Source: Duganella rivi
GTDB lineage: Bacteria; Pseudomonadota; Gammaproteobacteria; Burkholderiales; Burkholderiaceae_D
Direction: 5' to 3'
NCBI RefSeq assembly: GCF_009857435.1
Contig: NZ_WWCK01000003.1
Span: forward strand, 62,001-126,000
DNA length: 64,000 bases
Shown: one piece after another, positions 48,030 through 59,547 of the stretch
Position numbering within the stretch: position 1 is the first letter of the stretch
Layout of the letters: each line of letters begins with the position of its first letter
Made by a program: the position numbers and the translations under genes
Notes under the pieces: generated by a model
Told to the model about the DNA's origin: nothing
Databases searched by the model: none
Seen by the model: the letters and a program-made list of their open reading frames with translations, nothing else

Positions 48030-48782
48030 ATGTCCGTAACTATGCGCGAAATGCTGGAAGCCGGTGTCCACTTCGGCCACCAAACCCGTTTCTGGAACCC
48101 AAAGATGGCGCCGTTCATCTTCGGTCACCGCAACAAGATCCATATCATCAACTTGGAAAAGACGATGGGTATGTATCAAGAAGCGATGAAGCACGTGAAA
48201 CAGGTTGCCGCTAGCCGTGGCACCATCCTGATGGTTGGCACCAAGCGTCAAGCACGCGATATCATCGCTGCTGAAGCCCAGCGCGCAGGCGTTCCTTATG
48301 TTGACCAGCGTTGGCTGGGCGGCATGCTGACCAACTTCAAGACCATCAAGACCTCGATCAAGCGCCTGAAAGACATGGAAGCCGCTCTGGAAGACGGTTC
48401 GGTTGAGAAGCTGTCGAAAAAAGAAGCGCTGATGTTCCAACGCGAAATCGTCAAGCTGCAAAAATCGATCGGCGGCATCAAAGACATGGGCGGCGTTCCT
48501 GACGCAATCTTCGTCGTTGACGTTGGCTACCACAAGGGCGCCATCACCGAAGCCGCTAAACTGGGTATCCCAGTGATCGGCGTGGTCGATACCAACCACT
48601 CGCCAGAAGGCGTGCAGTACGTCATTCCAGGCAACGACGACTCGTCGAAAGCCATCACTCTGTACGCCCGTGGCGTGGCAGATGCGATCCTGGAAGGCCG
48701 TTCGGCCGCAGGCGCTGAAGTTGTTGAGCTGGTGAAAGCCGCAGCCGGCGACGAATTCGTCGAAGTTAGCGAACAGGCTTAA
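48030..48782 (+). CDS. rpsB: 30S ribosomal protein S2
   Basis: 250 residues, full length. Typical S2 sequence from [19 protein letters not shown] to [20 protein letters not shown]. It joins the small subunit late in assembly and is needed for S1 binding. CTGGAG lies 8 bases before the ATG. It is first in the rpsB-tsf operon; a terminator-like hairpin separates the two genes. Confidence 0.98.
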   Translation: MSVTMREMLEAGVHFGHQTRFWNPKMAPFIFGHRNKIHIINLEKTMGMYQEAMKHVKQVAASRGTILMVGTKRQARDIIAAEAQRAGVPYVDQRWLGGMLTNFKTIKTSIKRLKDMEAALEDGSVEKLSKKEALMFQREIVKLQKSIGGIKDMGGVPDAIFVVDVGYHKGAITEAAKLGIPVIGVVDTNHSPEGVQYVIPGNDDSSKAITLYARGVADAILEGRSAAGAEVVELVKAAAGDEFVEVSEQA

Positions 48783-48803
48783 TCGTTCCTGACAGGCTGT
48801 AAG

Positions 48804-48839
48804 AAAAAAAGGGGTGGCCAACAGCTCCCCCTTTTTTTT
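48804..48839 (+). terminator. terminator/attenuator between rpsB and tsf
   Basis: A7GGGG and CCCCT7 form an 11-bp stem around a loop of about 12 bases, followed by a T-run. It sits 22 bases after rpsB and 50 before tsf. Partial termination here would reduce tsf relative to rpsB, as described for the E. coli operon; a full stop would require a separate tsf promoter, which I do not see clearly. Confidence 0.75.
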
Positions 48840-48888
48840 GACATAAGCACCCCCACCGAATACTGAATACCGAATACAGGAGAAACAC

Positions 48889-49806
48889 ATGGCAGCGATT
48901 ACTGCAGCAATGGTAGGCGAACTGCGCGCGAAAACTGACGCGCCTATGATGGAATGCAAAAAAGCACTGACCGAAGCCGAAGGCGATATGGGTCGTGCGG
49001 AAGAGATCCTGCGCGTCAAGCTGGGTGGCAAGGCTGGTAAAGCAGCAAGCCGCATCACCGCTGAAGGCGTAGTGGCTACCTTCATCGCCGGCGGCGTAGG
49101 CGCGCTGGTTGAAGTGAACTCGGAAACCGACTTCGTTGCGAAAAACGACGACTTCCTGGCCCTGGCGAACACCGCCGCGCGCCTGGTTGCGGAAAAGAAC
49201 CCAGCCGACGTAGCTGCCCTGCTGGCCCTGCCAGCCGGCGACGAAGGCAAAACCCTGGACGAAGTGCGTTCGGCACTGATCGGTAAAATCGGCGAAAACA
49301 TGTCGATCCGCCGCTTCCAGCGTTTCGAAACCACCGCCAAGCTGGCATCGTACCTGCACGGCGCCCGTATCGGCGTGATCGTTGAATTCGACGGCGCGGA
49401 CGAGCAAGTGGGTAAAGACGTAGCGATGCACATCGCTGCAATGAAGCCAGTATCGCTGTCGGCTGACCAGGTTCCTGCAGAACTGATCGAAAAAGAGCGT
49501 TCGGTAGCCCAGCTGAAAGCGGACGAAGATGCAGCAGCTGCTGTGGCCGCTGGCAAACCAGTACAGCCTGCCGACATCGTCGCCAAGCGTCTGGAAGGCT
49601 CGGTACAGAAGTACCTGAAAGAAGTATCGCTGCTGAACCAGGCTTTCGTGAAAAACGACAAGCAATCGATCGAGCAGATGCTGAAAGAAAAATCGACCAC
49701 CGTTAAAGCCTTCACCATGTACGTGGTAGGCGAGGGCATCGAGAAGAAAGTAGACGACTTCGCAGCAGAAGTGGCCGCTCAGATGGCCGCTTCCAAAGGA
49801 GCGTAA
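48889..49806 (+). CDS. tsf: elongation factor Ts
   Basis: 305 residues. N-terminal UBA-like domain ([20 protein letters not shown]), the TDFVAKND motif that inserts into EF-Tu, and the dimerisation region follow in the usual order. It exchanges GDP for GTP on EF-Tu. AGGAG lies 7 bases before the ATG. A clear intrinsic terminator follows. Confidence 0.98.
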   Translation: MAAITAAMVGELRAKTDAPMMECKKALTEAEGDMGRAEEILRVKLGGKAGKAASRITAEGVVATFIAGGVGALVEVNSETDFVAKNDDFLALANTAARLVAEKNPADVAALLALPAGDEGKTLDEVRSALIGKIGENMSIRRFQRFETTAKLASYLHGARIGVIVEFDGADEQVGKDVAMHIAAMKPVSLSADQVPAELIEKERSVAQLKADEDAAAAVAAGKPVQPADIVAKRLEGSVQKYLKEVSLLNQAFVKNDKQSIEQMLKEKSTTVKAFTMYVVGEGIEKKVDDFAAEVAAQMAASKGA

Positions 49807-49812
49807 TAAAAG

Positions 49813-49839
49813 AAAACGGGCCGGAAGGCCCGTTTTTTT
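49813..49839 (+). terminator. intrinsic terminator of rpsB-tsf
   Basis: AAAACGGGCC and GGCCCGTTTT pair around GGAA, and the stem continues into a run of seven T. It lies 7 bases after the tsf stop. Confidence 0.92.
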
Positions 49840-49929
49840 AAGCCCGCAGCAGTGCCCGGCGCCGGGCGAGGTATGATAGGCGCCGGCAGACTTACCCTGA
49901 ACAACCCCATTATTTAGGAGCCCCGTCTC

Positions 49930-50646
49930 ATGTCCAAACCAGCCTATAAGCGCGTCCTCCTCAAATTGTCCGGCGAAGCCCTGATGGGCGATGATCCTTA
50001 CGGCATCAACCGCGCCACGATCGAACGGACGGTGGCCGATGTGGCCGAGGTCGCGAAACTGGGCGTGGAACTGGCGATCGTCATTGGCGGCGGCAACATC
50101 TTCCGGGGCGTAGCGCCCGGCGCACAAGGCATGGACCGCGCAACTGCCGACTACATGGGCATGCTGGCCACCGTGATGAACGCGCTGGCACTGGCTGACG
50201 CGATGCGTCACGTCGGCATTACCGCGCGCGTGATGTCGGCCATCGGCATCGAGCAGGTGGTCGAGCCGTATGTGCGCCCGAAAGCGCTGCAATATCTGGA
50301 AGAAGGCAAGGTCGTGGTGTTCGCGGCCGGTACCGGCAACCCGTTCTTCACCACCGATACCGCAGCGGCGCTGCGCGGCTCGGAAGTGAGCGCGGAAATC
50401 GTGCTGAAGGCCACCAAGGTCGACGGCGTCTACACCGCCGATCCAAAGAAAGATCCGAACGCCACGCTGTACAGCTCGATCAGCTTCGACGAAGCGATCG
50501 CCAAGCACCTGCAGGTCATGGACGCCACCGCGTTTGCGCTGTGCCGCGACCAGAAACTGCCGATCAAAGTGTTCTCCATCACCAAGCCAGGCGCGCTGAT
50601 GCGCGTGATCATGGGTGAGGATGAGGGTACACTGGTTCACGTTTAA
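49930..50646 (+). CDS. pyrH: UMP kinase
   Basis: 238 residues, amino-acid-kinase fold rather than the NMP-kinase fold. Typical segments: [26 protein letters not shown] [11 protein letters not shown], and [15 protein letters not shown]. It phosphorylates UMP to UDP. TAGGAG precedes the ATG. It lies after the tsf terminator, so it should have its own promoter; frr follows after 25 bases. Confidence 0.97.
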   Translation: MSKPAYKRVLLKLSGEALMGDDPYGINRATIERTVADVAEVAKLGVELAIVIGGGNIFRGVAPGAQGMDRATADYMGMLATVMNALALADAMRHVGITARVMSAIGIEQVVEPYVRPKALQYLEEGKVVVFAAGTGNPFFTTDTAAALRGSEVSAEIVLKATKVDGVYTADPKKDPNATLYSSISFDEAIAKHLQVMDATAFALCRDQKLPIKVFSITKPGALMRVIMGEDEGTLVHV

Positions 50647-50671
50647 TTTTCAAGATAACAGGAGAGCAGCA

Positions 50672-51232
50672 ATGTCCGTAGCTGACGTTAAAAAGAATGC
50701 GCAAGACCGCATGGCCAAATCGCTGGAAACCCTGCGCGGTAATCTGGCCAAGGTTCGTACCGGCCGCGCCCACGTAGGTATTCTGGATTCCGTGATGGTT
50801 GAGTACTACGGTAATCCAACCGCGCTGAACCAGGTCGCCAACCTGACCCTGGTGGACGCCCGCACCATTGGCGTGCAGCCGTTCGAAAAGAAAATGGCTG
50901 CTACCATCGAGAAGGCCATCCGCGACGCCGACCTGGGCTTGAACCCGTCGGCCCAGGGCGACATGATCCGCGTGCCGACCCCGCCGCTGACCGAAGAGCG
51001 CCGCAAGGAAATGGTTAAGCTGGTCAAGAGCGAAGGCGAAGATTCGAAAGTTGCCGTGCGCAACATCCGTCGCGACGCCAACGAGGGCTTGAAAAAGCTG
51101 GTCAAAGACAAGGCCATCTCGGAAGACGACGAGCGCCGCGGCACCGACGACATCCAGAAACTGACCGATAAAGCCATCGTCGATATCGACAAGATGCTGG
51201 CTGAGAAAGAAAAAGAAGTTCTGACGGTGTAA
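50672..51232 (+). CDS. frr: ribosome recycling factor
   Basis: 186 residues. Typical sequence from [19 protein letters not shown] through [17 protein letters not shown] to the three-helix ending. With EF-G it splits post-termination ribosomes. The ATG at 50672 has AGGAGA upstream; the frame is open back to 50615 inside pyrH but that part is not RRF-like. A palindromic repeat follows 39 bases after the stop. Confidence 0.98.
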   Translation: MSVADVKKNAQDRMAKSLETLRGNLAKVRTGRAHVGILDSVMVEYYGNPTALNQVANLTLVDARTIGVQPFEKKMAATIEKAIRDADLGLNPSAQGDMIRVPTPPLTEERRKEMVKLVKSEGEDSKVAVRNIRRDANEGLKKLVKDKAISEDDERRGTDDIQKLTDKAIVDIDKMLAEKEKEVLTV

Positions 51233-51271
51233 ACCCATAGACGCCAGCGACTGATCCAGCACCTCGTCCTA

Positions 51272-51308
51272 GGGGTCTGACCCCGTACGGGGTCAGACCC
51301 CGCCGCAG
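51272..51308. repeat. dispersed palindromic repeat, copy C
   Basis: GGGGTCTGACCCC (51272-51284) and GGGGTCAGACCCC (51289-51301) pair perfectly around GTAC, so the whole 30 bases are one continuous palindrome. GCCGCAG follows directly (51302-51308). It lies between frr and uppS. Confidence 0.85.
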
Positions 51309-51334
51309 GCCGGTTGCCGGGTTGGGCTGGCGTC

Positions 51335-51363
51335 TTGTCTTTTCGGCCAACACCTGCAATACT
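51335..51363 (+). promoter_or_regulatory. possible sigma70 promoter of uppS
   Basis: TTGTCT (51335-51340), 17-base spacer, AATACT (51358-51363); each box matches the consensus at 4 of 6 positions. It lies after repeat C and would give a leader of about 18 bases. Confidence 0.35.
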
Positions 51364-51387
51364 TTATACTTTGGCACCAACGTTTTC

Positions 51388-52140
51388 ATGAAATATACGA
51401 GTTCGACTACCGAGGTTCCAGACGCACCTGCCGTGCCACGCCACGTGGCCATCATCATGGACGGCAACGGCCGCTGGGCCACCAAGCGCTTCCTGCCGCG
51501 CGTAGCCGGCCACGCCAAGGGCGTGGATGCCGTGCGCACCGTGGTCGAATCCTGCGCCCGCCGCGGCGTTGAGTACCTGACCCTGTTCGCCTTCAGTTCG
51601 GAAAACTGGCGCCGCCCGGAAGAGGAAGTGTCCCTCCTGATGCGCTTGTTCGTGACCGCGCTCGAACGCGAAGTCTCCAAGCTGCACAGCAATAACATCC
51701 GCCTGCGCGTAGTGGGCGACCTGAGCCGCGCCGACGAGAAGCTGCAAGGCATGATCGCCGCCGCCGAGCGCAAAACCGCCGCCAATACCCGCATGACCCT
51801 GACCGTGTGCTTCAACTACGGCGGCCGCTGGGACATCATGCAGGCCGTCGGCGAGATGGTCAAAGCCCATCCGGGCGCAACCGGCTTCACCGAAGAGCAA
51901 TTGGCGCCGCACCTGGCCATGGCCTACGCGCCCGAGCCCGACCTGTTCATCCGCACCGGCGGCGAGCAGCGCATTTCCAACTTCCTGTTATGGCAGCTCG
52001 CGTATACCGAACTGTTCTTCACCGACACCTACTGGCCGGACTTTTCCGCCGAGTGTCTCGACGAGGCGATCGCCTCCTACCAGCACCGCGAGCGGCGTTT
52101 CGGCCGCACCGGCGCGCAACTGGCTGAAAAGACAAACTGA
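51388..52140 (+). CDS. uppS: undecaprenyl diphosphate synthase
   Basis: 250 residues. The catalytic start [13 protein letters not shown] carries the essential Asp, followed by [11 protein letters not shown] and the C-terminal [19 protein letters not shown]. It extends farnesyl diphosphate with cis double bonds to the C55 lipid carrier for peptidoglycan and O-antigen. I start it at the ATG 51388, close to the family N-terminus; the frame is open to 51322. Its TGA overlaps the cdsA ATG by one base (TGATG). It heads the envelope cluster. Confidence 0.95.
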   Translation: MKYTSSTTEVPDAPAVPRHVAIIMDGNGRWATKRFLPRVAGHAKGVDAVRTVVESCARRGVEYLTLFAFSSENWRRPEEEVSLLMRLFVTALEREVSKLHSNNIRLRVVGDLSRADEKLQGMIAAAERKTAANTRMTLTVCFNYGGRWDIMQAVGEMVKAHPGATGFTEEQLAPHLAMAYAPEPDLFIRTGGEQRISNFLLWQLAYTELFFTDTYWPDFSAECLDEAIASYQHRERRFGRTGAQLAEKTN

Positions 52141-52991
52141 TGCTGAAAACGAGGATTATTACCGCTGTGGTCTTGCTGGCGGTGCTGCTGCCAGTCCTGT
52201 TCTTCAACTATTTTCCCGCGTTTGCCCTGGTGGTGACGCTGTTTGTCGGCGCCGCCGTGTGGGAGGGCGCGCGCCTGTTCGGCATCGGTGAGAGCAAGGC
52301 CCGCGTGGCCGGCTTTGTCGGCGGCGCGCTGTTCGTGGCGCTGATGTACTCGGCCAAGCCGGGTTCGGTCAACGCGCTGTACGGCGTGGCCGCGCTGCTG
52401 TGGATCATCCGCTATGCGCCCACCTTGGGCCTCGGCCTGCCGCAACTGGGCGGCGCGGCTAACTGGTCGCTGGCGATTACGTTTACCTTTGCCGTGTTTG
52501 CGGCCTTCTTTGCGATTGTCGGCCTGTACCTGCATTCGCCGCTGTATCTGCTGTCGGTGATGGTGCTGGTGTGGATTGCCGATATCGGCGCCTACTTCTC
52601 CGGCAAGGCCTTCGGCAAGCGCAAGCTGGCGCCGACCATCTCGCCGGGCAAGTCGCGGGAAGGCGCGATTGGCGGCGCGATTGCCGTGTTGGTGATCGCC
52701 TCGGTCTCGGTGCTGCTGGCTGGTGCTGGCGACACGGGCGCCGCGCCATGGCTGCAGGACACCTTCTCGTACAAGCTGCACGCCCGCTTCGGCTGGGGCC
52801 TGACCCTGTTGATCCTGCTGGTGATCGTGATGTTCTCCGTCATCGGCGATCTGTTTGAATCCGCGCTCAAGCGCCGCATCGGCTTCAAGGACAGCAGCAA
52901 CCTGCTGCCCGGCCACGGCGGTGTGCTCGACCGCGTGGACGCGCTGATCCCGGTGCTGCCGATGGCGGCGCTGGTCACGTCCTGGATCTGA
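52140..52991 (+). CDS. cdsA: phosphatidate cytidylyltransferase
   Basis: 283 residues, about eight membrane helices. The CDP-diglyceride synthase signature is intact near the C-terminus: [20 protein letters not shown] followed by GVLDRVDAL. It makes CDP-diacylglycerol for all phospholipids. It overlaps uppS by one base and dxr follows after 10 bases, the standard order. Confidence 0.95.
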   Translation: MLKTRIITAVVLLAVLLPVLFFNYFPAFALVVTLFVGAAVWEGARLFGIGESKARVAGFVGGALFVALMYSAKPGSVNALYGVAALLWIIRYAPTLGLGLPQLGGAANWSLAITFTFAVFAAFFAIVGLYLHSPLYLLSVMVLVWIADIGAYFSGKAFGKRKLAPTISPGKSREGAIGGAIAVLVIASVSVLLAGAGDTGAAPWLQDTFSYKLHARFGWGLTLLILLVIVMFSVIGDLFESALKRRIGFKDSSNLLPGHGGVLDRVDALIPVLPMAALVTSWI

Positions 52992-53001
52992 AAGAATCAT
53001 C

Positions 53002-54195
53002 ATGCAACGTATTACCGTTTTAGGCGCAACCGGATCGATCGGTGTCTCCACGCTGGACGTGGTGGCGCGACACCCGGATCGCTATTCCGTCTACGCGCTG
53101 TCGGCGCATAGCCGCGTTGACGAACTGGCTGCGCAGTGCGTGCAGTTCAAGCCTGCGCGCGCGGTGGTCGGCACTGCCGCCGCTGCCGACCGCCTGGCCG
53201 CGCTGCTGCGCGCCGCCGGCGTGAAGACCCAAGTAGAGTGGGGCGAGCAAGCCCTGTGCAGCATCGCCAGCGCGCCGGAAGTCGATAGCGTAATGGCCGC
53301 CATCGTTGGCGCGGCCGGCCTGGCGCCGACGCTGGCCGCAGCGCGCGCCGGCAAGAAAGTCCTGTTGGCGAACAAGGAGGCGCTGGTGATGTCCGGCCAG
53401 CTGTTCATGGACGCGGTGCAGGAATCTGGTGCGGTGCTGCTGCCTATCGACAGCGAACATAACGCCATCTTCCAATCGATGCCGCAATTCGGCGGCCGCG
53501 TGCCGGCCGTGCGCGACGCCGCCGCTGGTGTCGCCAAGATTCTGCTGACCGCATCGGGCGGCCCATTCCTGACGCGCGACGTCGCCACGCTGGACGCGGT
53601 GACGCCGGAACAGGCTTGCAAGCACCCGAATTGGTCGATGGGCCGTAAGATCTCGGTCGATTCGGCCACCATGATGAACAAGGGCCTGGAAGTGATCGAG
53701 GCGCACTGGCTGTTCGGCGCACCGGCCGACCAGATCGAAGTGGTGATCCACCCGCAGTCGGTGATCCACTCGATGGTGTCCTACGTCGACGGCTCGGTAC
53801 TGGCGCAGCTGGGTAATCCAGACATGCGTACGCCTATCGCTCACGCCTTGGCCTACCCGGAGCGCATCACCTCCGGCGTAGCGCAGCTGGACTTGACCCA
53901 GGTCGCCACCCTGCAATTCGAGAAGCCGGACTTCAACCGCTTCCCGTGCCTGGCGCTGGCGTTCGATGCCCTGCGCGCGGGCGGCACCGCGCCTGCCTTG
54001 CTGAATGCGGCCAACGAAGTGGCGGTGCAAGCCTTCCTCGATTTGAAAATCGGCTTCCGCCAGATCGACCGCGTGATCGCCCATGTGGTGGACGCGCTGC
54101 CGCACGGCGACACCCACAGCATCGAAGCGGTGATGGCGCAAGACGCCGCCGCCCGCGCCGCTGCTGAAACCTACATCGCCAGCCTGACAAAATGA
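53002..54195 (+). CDS. dxr: 1-deoxy-D-xylulose 5-phosphate reductoisomerase
   Basis: 397 residues. NADPH-binding [14 protein letters not shown], then [12 protein letters not shown], the metal-binding [11 protein letters not shown] and the flexible-loop region ([21 protein letters not shown] split). It commits carbon to the MEP isoprenoid pathway, feeding uppS upstream in the same operon. It overlaps rseP by four bases. Confidence 0.96.
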   Translation: MQRITVLGATGSIGVSTLDVVARHPDRYSVYALSAHSRVDELAAQCVQFKPARAVVGTAAAADRLAALLRAAGVKTQVEWGEQALCSIASAPEVDSVMAAIVGAAGLAPTLAAARAGKKVLLANKEALVMSGQLFMDAVQESGAVLLPIDSEHNAIFQSMPQFGGRVPAVRDAAAGVAKILLTASGGPFLTRDVATLDAVTPEQACKHPNWSMGRKISVDSATMMNKGLEVIEAHWLFGAPADQIEVVIHPQSVIHSMVSYVDGSVLAQLGNPDMRTPIAHALAYPERITSGVAQLDLTQVATLQFEKPDFNRFPCLALAFDALRAGGTAPALLNAANEVAVQAFLDLKIGFRQIDRVIAHVVDALPHGDTHSIEAVMAQDAAARAAAETYIASLTK

Positions 54196-55547
54196 ACTTC
54201 CTGCAAACCGCGCTGGCGTTTGTCGTCTGCCTCGGCTCCCTGATCGTCTTCCACGAATTGGGGCACTACCTGGTGGCGCGCTGGTGCGGCGTGAAGGTGC
54301 TGCGCTTCTCGGTCGGCATGGGCAAGGTGGTGTGGTCGCGCCGTTTCGGCCCGGATCAAACTGAGTGGGCCATCTCGGCGTTGCCGCTCGGCGGCTACGT
54401 CAAAATGCTGGACGCGCGCGAAGGCGAGCTTGCCGGCCTCCCGGAAGCGGACTTGAAGCGCGAGTTCACGCGCCAGAACGTCTGGAAGCGCATCGCCATC
54501 GTGGCTGCCGGCCCGGCCGCCAACTTCCTGATCGCCATCGTGCTGTTCGCCGGCCTGTTCATGCACGGCATTGAAGAGCCGAGCAGCAAAATCAGCGTCA
54601 CCGCCAACAGCAAGGCCGCGCAAGCGGGCCTGCAAAGCGGCGACGTGATCACCGCCATCAACGACCAGCCGGTGCAGGTATGGTCGGAACTGCGCTGGCA
54701 GTTCATCCAGTCCGCCATCGACAAACACGAGCTGCGCCTCGCCGTCGAACGCGCAGGGCAGGGCCGCGTGGCCGCCACCTTGCCGGCCGATGCATTGGCC
54801 GGCCTTGATCTGGAAGGCGACGTGCCGGCCCAATTGGGCGTCGGCATCTCTCGCCCAGCGCCGGTGGTGCAGCAAGTGATGCCGGGCAGCCCAGCCGAAC
54901 GCGCCGGCCTGCGTGAGGGCGACCTGCTGATCGCGGTAGATGGCACGCCGGTCGCCGACGGCATCGCTTTCATCGACATCATTCGCGCCTCGGCCGGCAA
55001 GACCGTGCAAGTGGACTTGCAGCGCGCCGGCCGGCCGCTCACGCTCAGCATGGCGCCGCAGGCGGAACAAGCAAAAACCAGCAAAGGAACTGTAACAGTC
55101 GGTAAGATCGGCGCTTACGTCGCGCTGCTGCCCGATATGATCAACGTGCCTTCGTCGCCCGGGGCGGCACTCGGTAAAGCGGTTAGCAAGGTCTGGGATA
55201 CTTGTACGATGACGCTGAAAATGATCGGCAAAATGATCACCGGCGAAGCTTCGCTAAAGAACGTCACCGGCCCGATTACGATTGCCGATTACGCAGGGCA
55301 GACCGCGCGGATGGGCGTGGCAAGCTATTTGAGCTTCATTGCCTTCATCAGCATTAGTTTAGGTGTTATGAATTTGCTGCCGATTCCCGTTCTGGATGGC
55401 GGGCATTTGCTGTATTATTCGCTGGAAGTTTTAACTGGGCGTTCTGTACCGGAGCGCGTCGGAGAGATAGCGCAGCGTTTGGGCATGGGTTTATTACTGA
55501 CCCTGATGCTGCTGGCGGTCTTTAACGACGTGGCCCGGTTGTTGTAG
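54192..55547 (+). CDS. rseP: RseP site-2 intramembrane zinc protease
   Basis: 451 residues. The zinc-binding HELGH ([11 protein letters not shown]) sits in the first membrane helix and the second ligand motif [12 protein letters not shown] near residue 395. Two PDZ domains lie between (about 115-200 and 215-305). It cleaves anti-sigma factor RseA-type substrates and signal-peptide remnants in the inner membrane. It overlaps dxr and precedes bamA by 30 bases. Confidence 0.95.
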   Translation: MNFLQTALAFVVCLGSLIVFHELGHYLVARWCGVKVLRFSVGMGKVVWSRRFGPDQTEWAISALPLGGYVKMLDAREGELAGLPEADLKREFTRQNVWKRIAIVAAGPAANFLIAIVLFAGLFMHGIEEPSSKISVTANSKAAQAGLQSGDVITAINDQPVQVWSELRWQFIQSAIDKHELRLAVERAGQGRVAATLPADALAGLDLEGDVPAQLGVGISRPAPVVQQVMPGSPAERAGLREGDLLIAVDGTPVADGIAFIDIIRASAGKTVQVDLQRAGRPLTLSMAPQAEQAKTSKGTVTVGKIGAYVALLPDMINVPSSPGAALGKAVSKVWDTCTMTLKMIGKMITGEASLKNVTGPITIADYAGQTARMGVASYLSFIAFISISLGVMNLLPIPVLDGGHLLYYSLEVLTGRSVPERVGEIAQRLGMGLLLTLMLLAVFNDVARLL

Positions 55548-55577
55548 CAGTTCTCGTTGATTTAGCCATTAGACCCG

Positions 55578-57914
55578 ATGAAATTATATTCTGACCGTAT
55601 TACTTCAACTTCTTTGCGCCGTAGCCTGATCGGCGCCGCTGTCCTGGCCCTGTGCAGCGGTAGCGCCATGGCGATCGATCCTTTCGTCATCAAAGATATC
55701 CGCGTCGAAGGGATCCAGCGTACGGAAGCCGGTACGGTCTTCAGCTATCTGCCGGTGCGTGTAGGCGAAACCTTCAACGACGATAAATCCGTTACCGCCA
55801 TCAAGGCGCTGTATGCCACCGGCTTCTTCAAAGACGTGAAGCTGGAAAAAGACGGCCAGGTGCTGGTGGTGCTGGTGGAGGAACGTCCGGCTATCTCCAA
55901 GGTGGACTTCACCGGCACCAAGGAATTTGAAAAAGACACGCTGATCAAAGCGCTGAAAGACATCGGCGTCGGCGAAACCAAGATTTTCGATAAGGCGTCG
56001 GTCGACCGCGCCGAGCAAGAACTGAAACGCCAGTACCTGTCGCGCGGCCTGTATGGCGTGAAGGTCGTCACCACTGTCACGCCGATCGAGCGTAACCGCG
56101 TGACCATCACCTTCGCGGTGGACGAGGGCGAAATCGCCAAGATCAAAGAGATCAACATCGTCGGCAACAAGATCTTCAGCGACAAAGAGCTGAAAGACCA
56201 GCTGGCGCTGAATACCGGCGGCTGGTTCTCGTGGTACACCAAGGCTAACCAGTATTCCAAGACCAAGCTGACTGGCGATATCGAGTCGCTCAAGTCCTAC
56301 TACCTGAATCGCGGCTACATCGAGATGAATATCGATTCGACCCAAGTGTCGATCACGCCCGACAAGAAGGACATCTACATCACCATCAACATCACCGAGG
56401 GTGAGAAGTACACCGTATCCGGCATCAAGTTCGAAGGCGAGACCTTCGGCCGCGAAGAAGAGCTGCGCGAACTGGTGCTGCTGAAAAAAGGCGAGACCTA
56501 CTCGGGCGAACGCCTGACCCTTACCAACAAGCTGATCTCGGATCGCCTGGGCACCTTCGGCTATGCCTTCGCCAACGTCAACGCCAACCCGGACATCGAC
56601 CGCGACAAGCGCGAAGTGGCCTTCACCTTCTTCATCGATCCGGGCAAGCGCGCTTACGTGCGCCACATGAACATCGCCGGTAACACCACCACCCGCGATG
56701 AAGTGATCCGCCGCGAATTCCGCCAGTTCGAATCGAGCTGGTACGACGCCAACAAGATCAAGCTGTCGCGCGACCGCGTTGACCGTCTGGGCTACTTCAA
56801 GGACGTGACCATCGACACGCCGGAAGCGCAAGGCACTTCCGACCAGGTGGACGTCAACCTGACCGTGACCGAGAAGCCGACCGGTAACTTCCAGATCGGC
56901 GGCGCGTTCTCGCAGTCGGAGAAGTTCTCGTTCCAGGCGGCGATCCAGCAGGCTAACTTTGCCGGTTCTGGCACCACCGTGGGCCTGGAGCTGAACACCT
57001 CCAAGTACAGCCGCACGATTTCGTTCTCGCAGACCGACCCTTACTACACCGACGACGGCGTCTCGCGCGGCTACGAGCTGTATCTGCGCACGCAGAAGCC
57101 GCCGGCAGCCAACATCGGCTACTACACCATTAAACAGCAGGGCGGCCGTATCAGCTATGGCGTGCCGTTCTCGGAAGTCGATACGGTGTTCTTCGGTATC
57201 GGTCTCGAACGCTCGAAGATCACCACCGACGCCACCTCGCCGATCCGCTTCCAGGAGTACGTGAACAGCATCAACGGCACCACCACCGGTGTTGGCACCG
57301 CCTCCACCAACGCCGTGCCGCTGACCGTGGCGTGGGCGCGCGATAGCCGCGACTCGGCGCTGACGCCGACCGTGGGCCGCTACCAGCGCGCCAACCTTGA
57401 GATCGACGTGGTCGGCCAGCAGAAATACTACCGCGCGGTGTACGAGCACCAGTGGTACAAGCCGATTTACCAGAAGGTCACGCTGGCACTGAAGGGCGAG
57501 TTCGACTACGGCCATGGCCTTGGCAACAGCAGCTACCCGGTGTTTAAGAACTTCTACGCCGGCGGTATCGGCTCGGTGCGCGGCTATCTGAGCTCGACGC
57601 TGGGCGCGGTTGATTACAGCTACGGCGATGCGCTGGGTGGCGCCTCGCGCCTGATCGGTAACGCTGAATTGCAGCTGCCGTTCCCAGGCTCGGGCCAAGA
57701 CCGCAGCTTGCGCTGGTTCGGCTTTATCGATGGCGGCCAGGTGTACCAGGAAGGCCAGAAGATGCGTGCTTCCGAGCTGCGCTTCTCGTCCGGTCTGGGT
57801 ATCAGCTGGATTTCGCCGGTGGGCCCACTGAAACTGAGTTATGCTAAGCCCCTGAACGCCAAGACGGGCGACCGCCTGGAACGCTTCCAGTTCCAGATGG
57901 GCTCCGGCTTCTAA
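55578..57914 (+). CDS. bamA: outer membrane protein assembly factor BamA
   Basis: 778 residues. Signal peptide about 1-32 (ending AMA), five POTRA repeats (about 33-440; the first begins FVIKDIRVEGIQRTEAGTV) and a 16-strand barrel with the SVRGYLSSTLG (VRGF/Y-type) loop-6 motif. The chain ends in Phe. It inserts beta-barrel proteins such as the porin at 26868. It lies between rseP and skp as usual. Confidence 0.97.
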   Translation: MKLYSDRITSTSLRRSLIGAAVLALCSGSAMAIDPFVIKDIRVEGIQRTEAGTVFSYLPVRVGETFNDDKSVTAIKALYATGFFKDVKLEKDGQVLVVLVEERPAISKVDFTGTKEFEKDTLIKALKDIGVGETKIFDKASVDRAEQELKRQYLSRGLYGVKVVTTVTPIERNRVTITFAVDEGEIAKIKEINIVGNKIFSDKELKDQLALNTGGWFSWYTKANQYSKTKLTGDIESLKSYYLNRGYIEMNIDSTQVSITPDKKDIYITINITEGEKYTVSGIKFEGETFGREEELRELVLLKKGETYSGERLTLTNKLISDRLGTFGYAFANVNANPDIDRDKREVAFTFFIDPGKRAYVRHMNIAGNTTTRDEVIRREFRQFESSWYDANKIKLSRDRVDRLGYFKDVTIDTPEAQGTSDQVDVNLTVTEKPTGNFQIGGAFSQSEKFSFQAAIQQANFAGSGTTVGLELNTSKYSRTISFSQTDPYYTDDGVSRGYELYLRTQKPPAANIGYYTIKQQGGRISYGVPFSEVDTVFFGIGLERSKITTDATSPIRFQEYVNSINGTTTGVGTASTNAVPLTVAWARDSRDSALTPTVGRYQRANLEIDVVGQQKYYRAVYEHQWYKPIYQKVTLALKGEFDYGHGLGNSSYPVFKNFYAGGIGSVRGYLSSTLGAVDYSYGDALGGASRLIGNAELQLPFPGSGQDRSLRWFGFIDGGQVYQEGQKMRASELRFSSGLGISWISPVGPLKLSYAKPLNAKTGDRLERFQFQMGSGF

Positions 57915-57951
57915 TGCTTGAAAGTATCAATTTTTACCTCGGAGAAATAAG

Positions 57952-58476
57952 TTGAAGACTGCATCCGCTACCATGACCAAATATCTCGCCGCGCTTGCAC
58001 TGGGCTGGTGTTCATTGGCGCCGGTGCAGGCTCAGACCTCGGCTTCGCGCATCGCGTGGATCAGCCCTGAGCGCATCTACAATGAGTCCAAGCTGGCCAA
58101 GCTAGCCGAGGAAAAGCTGAAGGAAGAATTCAAGGCGCGCGAAAAAGCCATGAACGATATGGGCTTGCGCTTGAAGTCGGCCTCGGAAAAACTGGACAAG
58201 GATGCGCCGACGCTGAGCGAGGCAGACCGCGTCAAGCGCCAGCGCGATGTGTTTGAGCTGGACAAGGAATACCAGCGCCGCCAGCGCGAGTTCCGCGAAG
58301 ACGTCAGCCAGCGCACCAACGAAGAGCGCCAGGCGATCTCGGAAAAGGCCACCAAGATCATCAAGCAGCTGGCTACCGTTGAAGGTTTTGATATCGTGCT
58401 GCAGGACGCCGTCTGGGCCAGCAACCGCATCGACATCACCGACAAGGTGCTGGCGGCGCTCGATAAAGACAAATAA
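57952..58476 (+). CDS. skp: periplasmic chaperone Skp/OmpH
   Basis: 174 residues. Signal peptide about 1-27 (ending VQA), then SRIAWISPERIYNES and a long helical hairpin rich in Lys/Glu, ending DIVLQDAVWASNRIDITDKV. Skp holds unfolded outer-membrane proteins for BamA. The start is TTG at 57952: GGAG stands 7 bases before it, while the first internal ATG (57973) has no ribosome-binding site. Confidence 0.92.
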   Translation: MKTASATMTKYLAALALGWCSLAPVQAQTSASRIAWISPERIYNESKLAKLAEEKLKEEFKAREKAMNDMGLRLKSASEKLDKDAPTLSEADRVKRQRDVFELDKEYQRRQREFREDVSQRTNEERQAISEKATKIIKQLATVEGFDIVLQDAVWASNRIDITDKVLAALDKDK

Positions 58477-58491
58477 AGACAGGATTACCCG

Positions 58492-59547
58492 ATGGGCACT
58501 CGACTAGGAGCATTGGTCGAACGCTTGGGCGGACAGTTGGTAGGCGATGCGAACCTGGAAGTAACCGGGATCGCGCCCCTGACTGATGCCGGCGTTTCGC
58601 ACATCAGCTTTCTCAGCAATAGCAAGCTGCGCGCGCAAGCGGCGCAGAGCAAGGCGGCGGCACTGATTGTGTCGGCCGCCGATGACGCTTTTATCGCGGC
58701 CGGCTACAGCGGCGCGCGCATCGTCGTTCCGAATCCCTATGTGTACTTCGCCCGTGCGGCGCAGTACTTCGCGTCGCTGACGGCCATCGTGCCGGCGGCC
58801 GGCGTGCATGCCACGGCGGTGGTGGCGGAGACTGCGCAAGTCGCAGCTTCGGCGCACATCGGCCCGCGCGTGGTGATCGAGGACGGCGCAGTGATTGAAG
58901 ACGGCGCGGTGATCGGCGCCGGTTGCTTTATCGGCCGCGAGGCGGTGATCGGCGCGGAGACGCAGCTGTTCGCCAACGTGACCTTCCACGCTTACTGCCA
59001 GATCGGCAAGCGCGGCATCATCCACTCGGGCGCGGTGATCGGCACCGACGGCTTTGGCTTTGCCAACGAGGGCGGCGTCTACATCAAGATTCCGCAGACC
59101 GGCCGCGTGATGATCGGCGACGATGTCGATATCGGCGCCAACACCACCATCGACCGCGGCGCCCTGGCCGATACGATTATTGAAGACGGCGTGAAGCTGG
59201 ATAACCAGATCCAGATCGGCCATAACTGCCATATCGGCGCGCACACGGCGATGGCAGGCTGCGTCGGCGTGGCCGGCAGCGCCAAAATCGGCAAGTACTG
59301 CACCTTCGGCGGCGCGGCCATGGTGCTGGGCCACTTGACCATCGTCGACAAGGTGCACGTGGGTTCGGGCAGCATGGTATCGCGCTCGATCCTGGAACCG
59401 GGCCAATACACCGGCTTCTACCCGTTGGCCAAGAACGCCGACTGGGAGAAATCAGCTGTCATTGTGCGCAACTTGTCGGCTATGCGCGATAAAATCCGCG
59501 CGCTCGAAAAAATCATTAAGACGAAATCAGAAGAAGACGAATCATGA
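58492..59547 (+). CDS. lpxD: UDP-3-O-(3-hydroxyacyl)glucosamine N-acyltransferase
   Basis: 351 residues. N-terminal uridine-binding domain ([20 protein letters not shown]) then a left-handed beta-helix of hexapeptide repeats with the catalytic His in [17 protein letters not shown], and a C-terminal helix. It adds the N-linked acyl chain in lipid A synthesis. It overlaps fabZ by four bases. Confidence 0.96.
   Translation: MGTRLGALVERLGGQLVGDANLEVTGIAPLTDAGVSHISFLSNSKLRAQAAQSKAAALIVSAADDAFIAAGYSGARIVVPNPYVYFARAAQYFASLTAIVPAAGVHATAVVAETAQVAASAHIGPRVVIEDGAVIEDGAVIGAGCFIGREAVIGAETQLFANVTFHAYCQIGKRGIIHSGAVIGTDGFGFANEGGVYIKIPQTGRVMIGDDVDIGANTTIDRGALADTIIEDGVKLDNQIQIGHNCHIGAHTAMAGCVGVAGSAKIGKYCTFGGAAMVLGHLTIVDKVHVGSGSMVSRSILEPGQYTGFYPLAKNADWEKSAVIVRNLSAMRDKIRALEKIIKTKSEEDES

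Noticed and set aside
48012..50640. Two long minus-strand open frames opposite rpsB, tsf and pyrH
   Set aside because: They run across three conserved genes and their terminators; composition is that of antisense frames.
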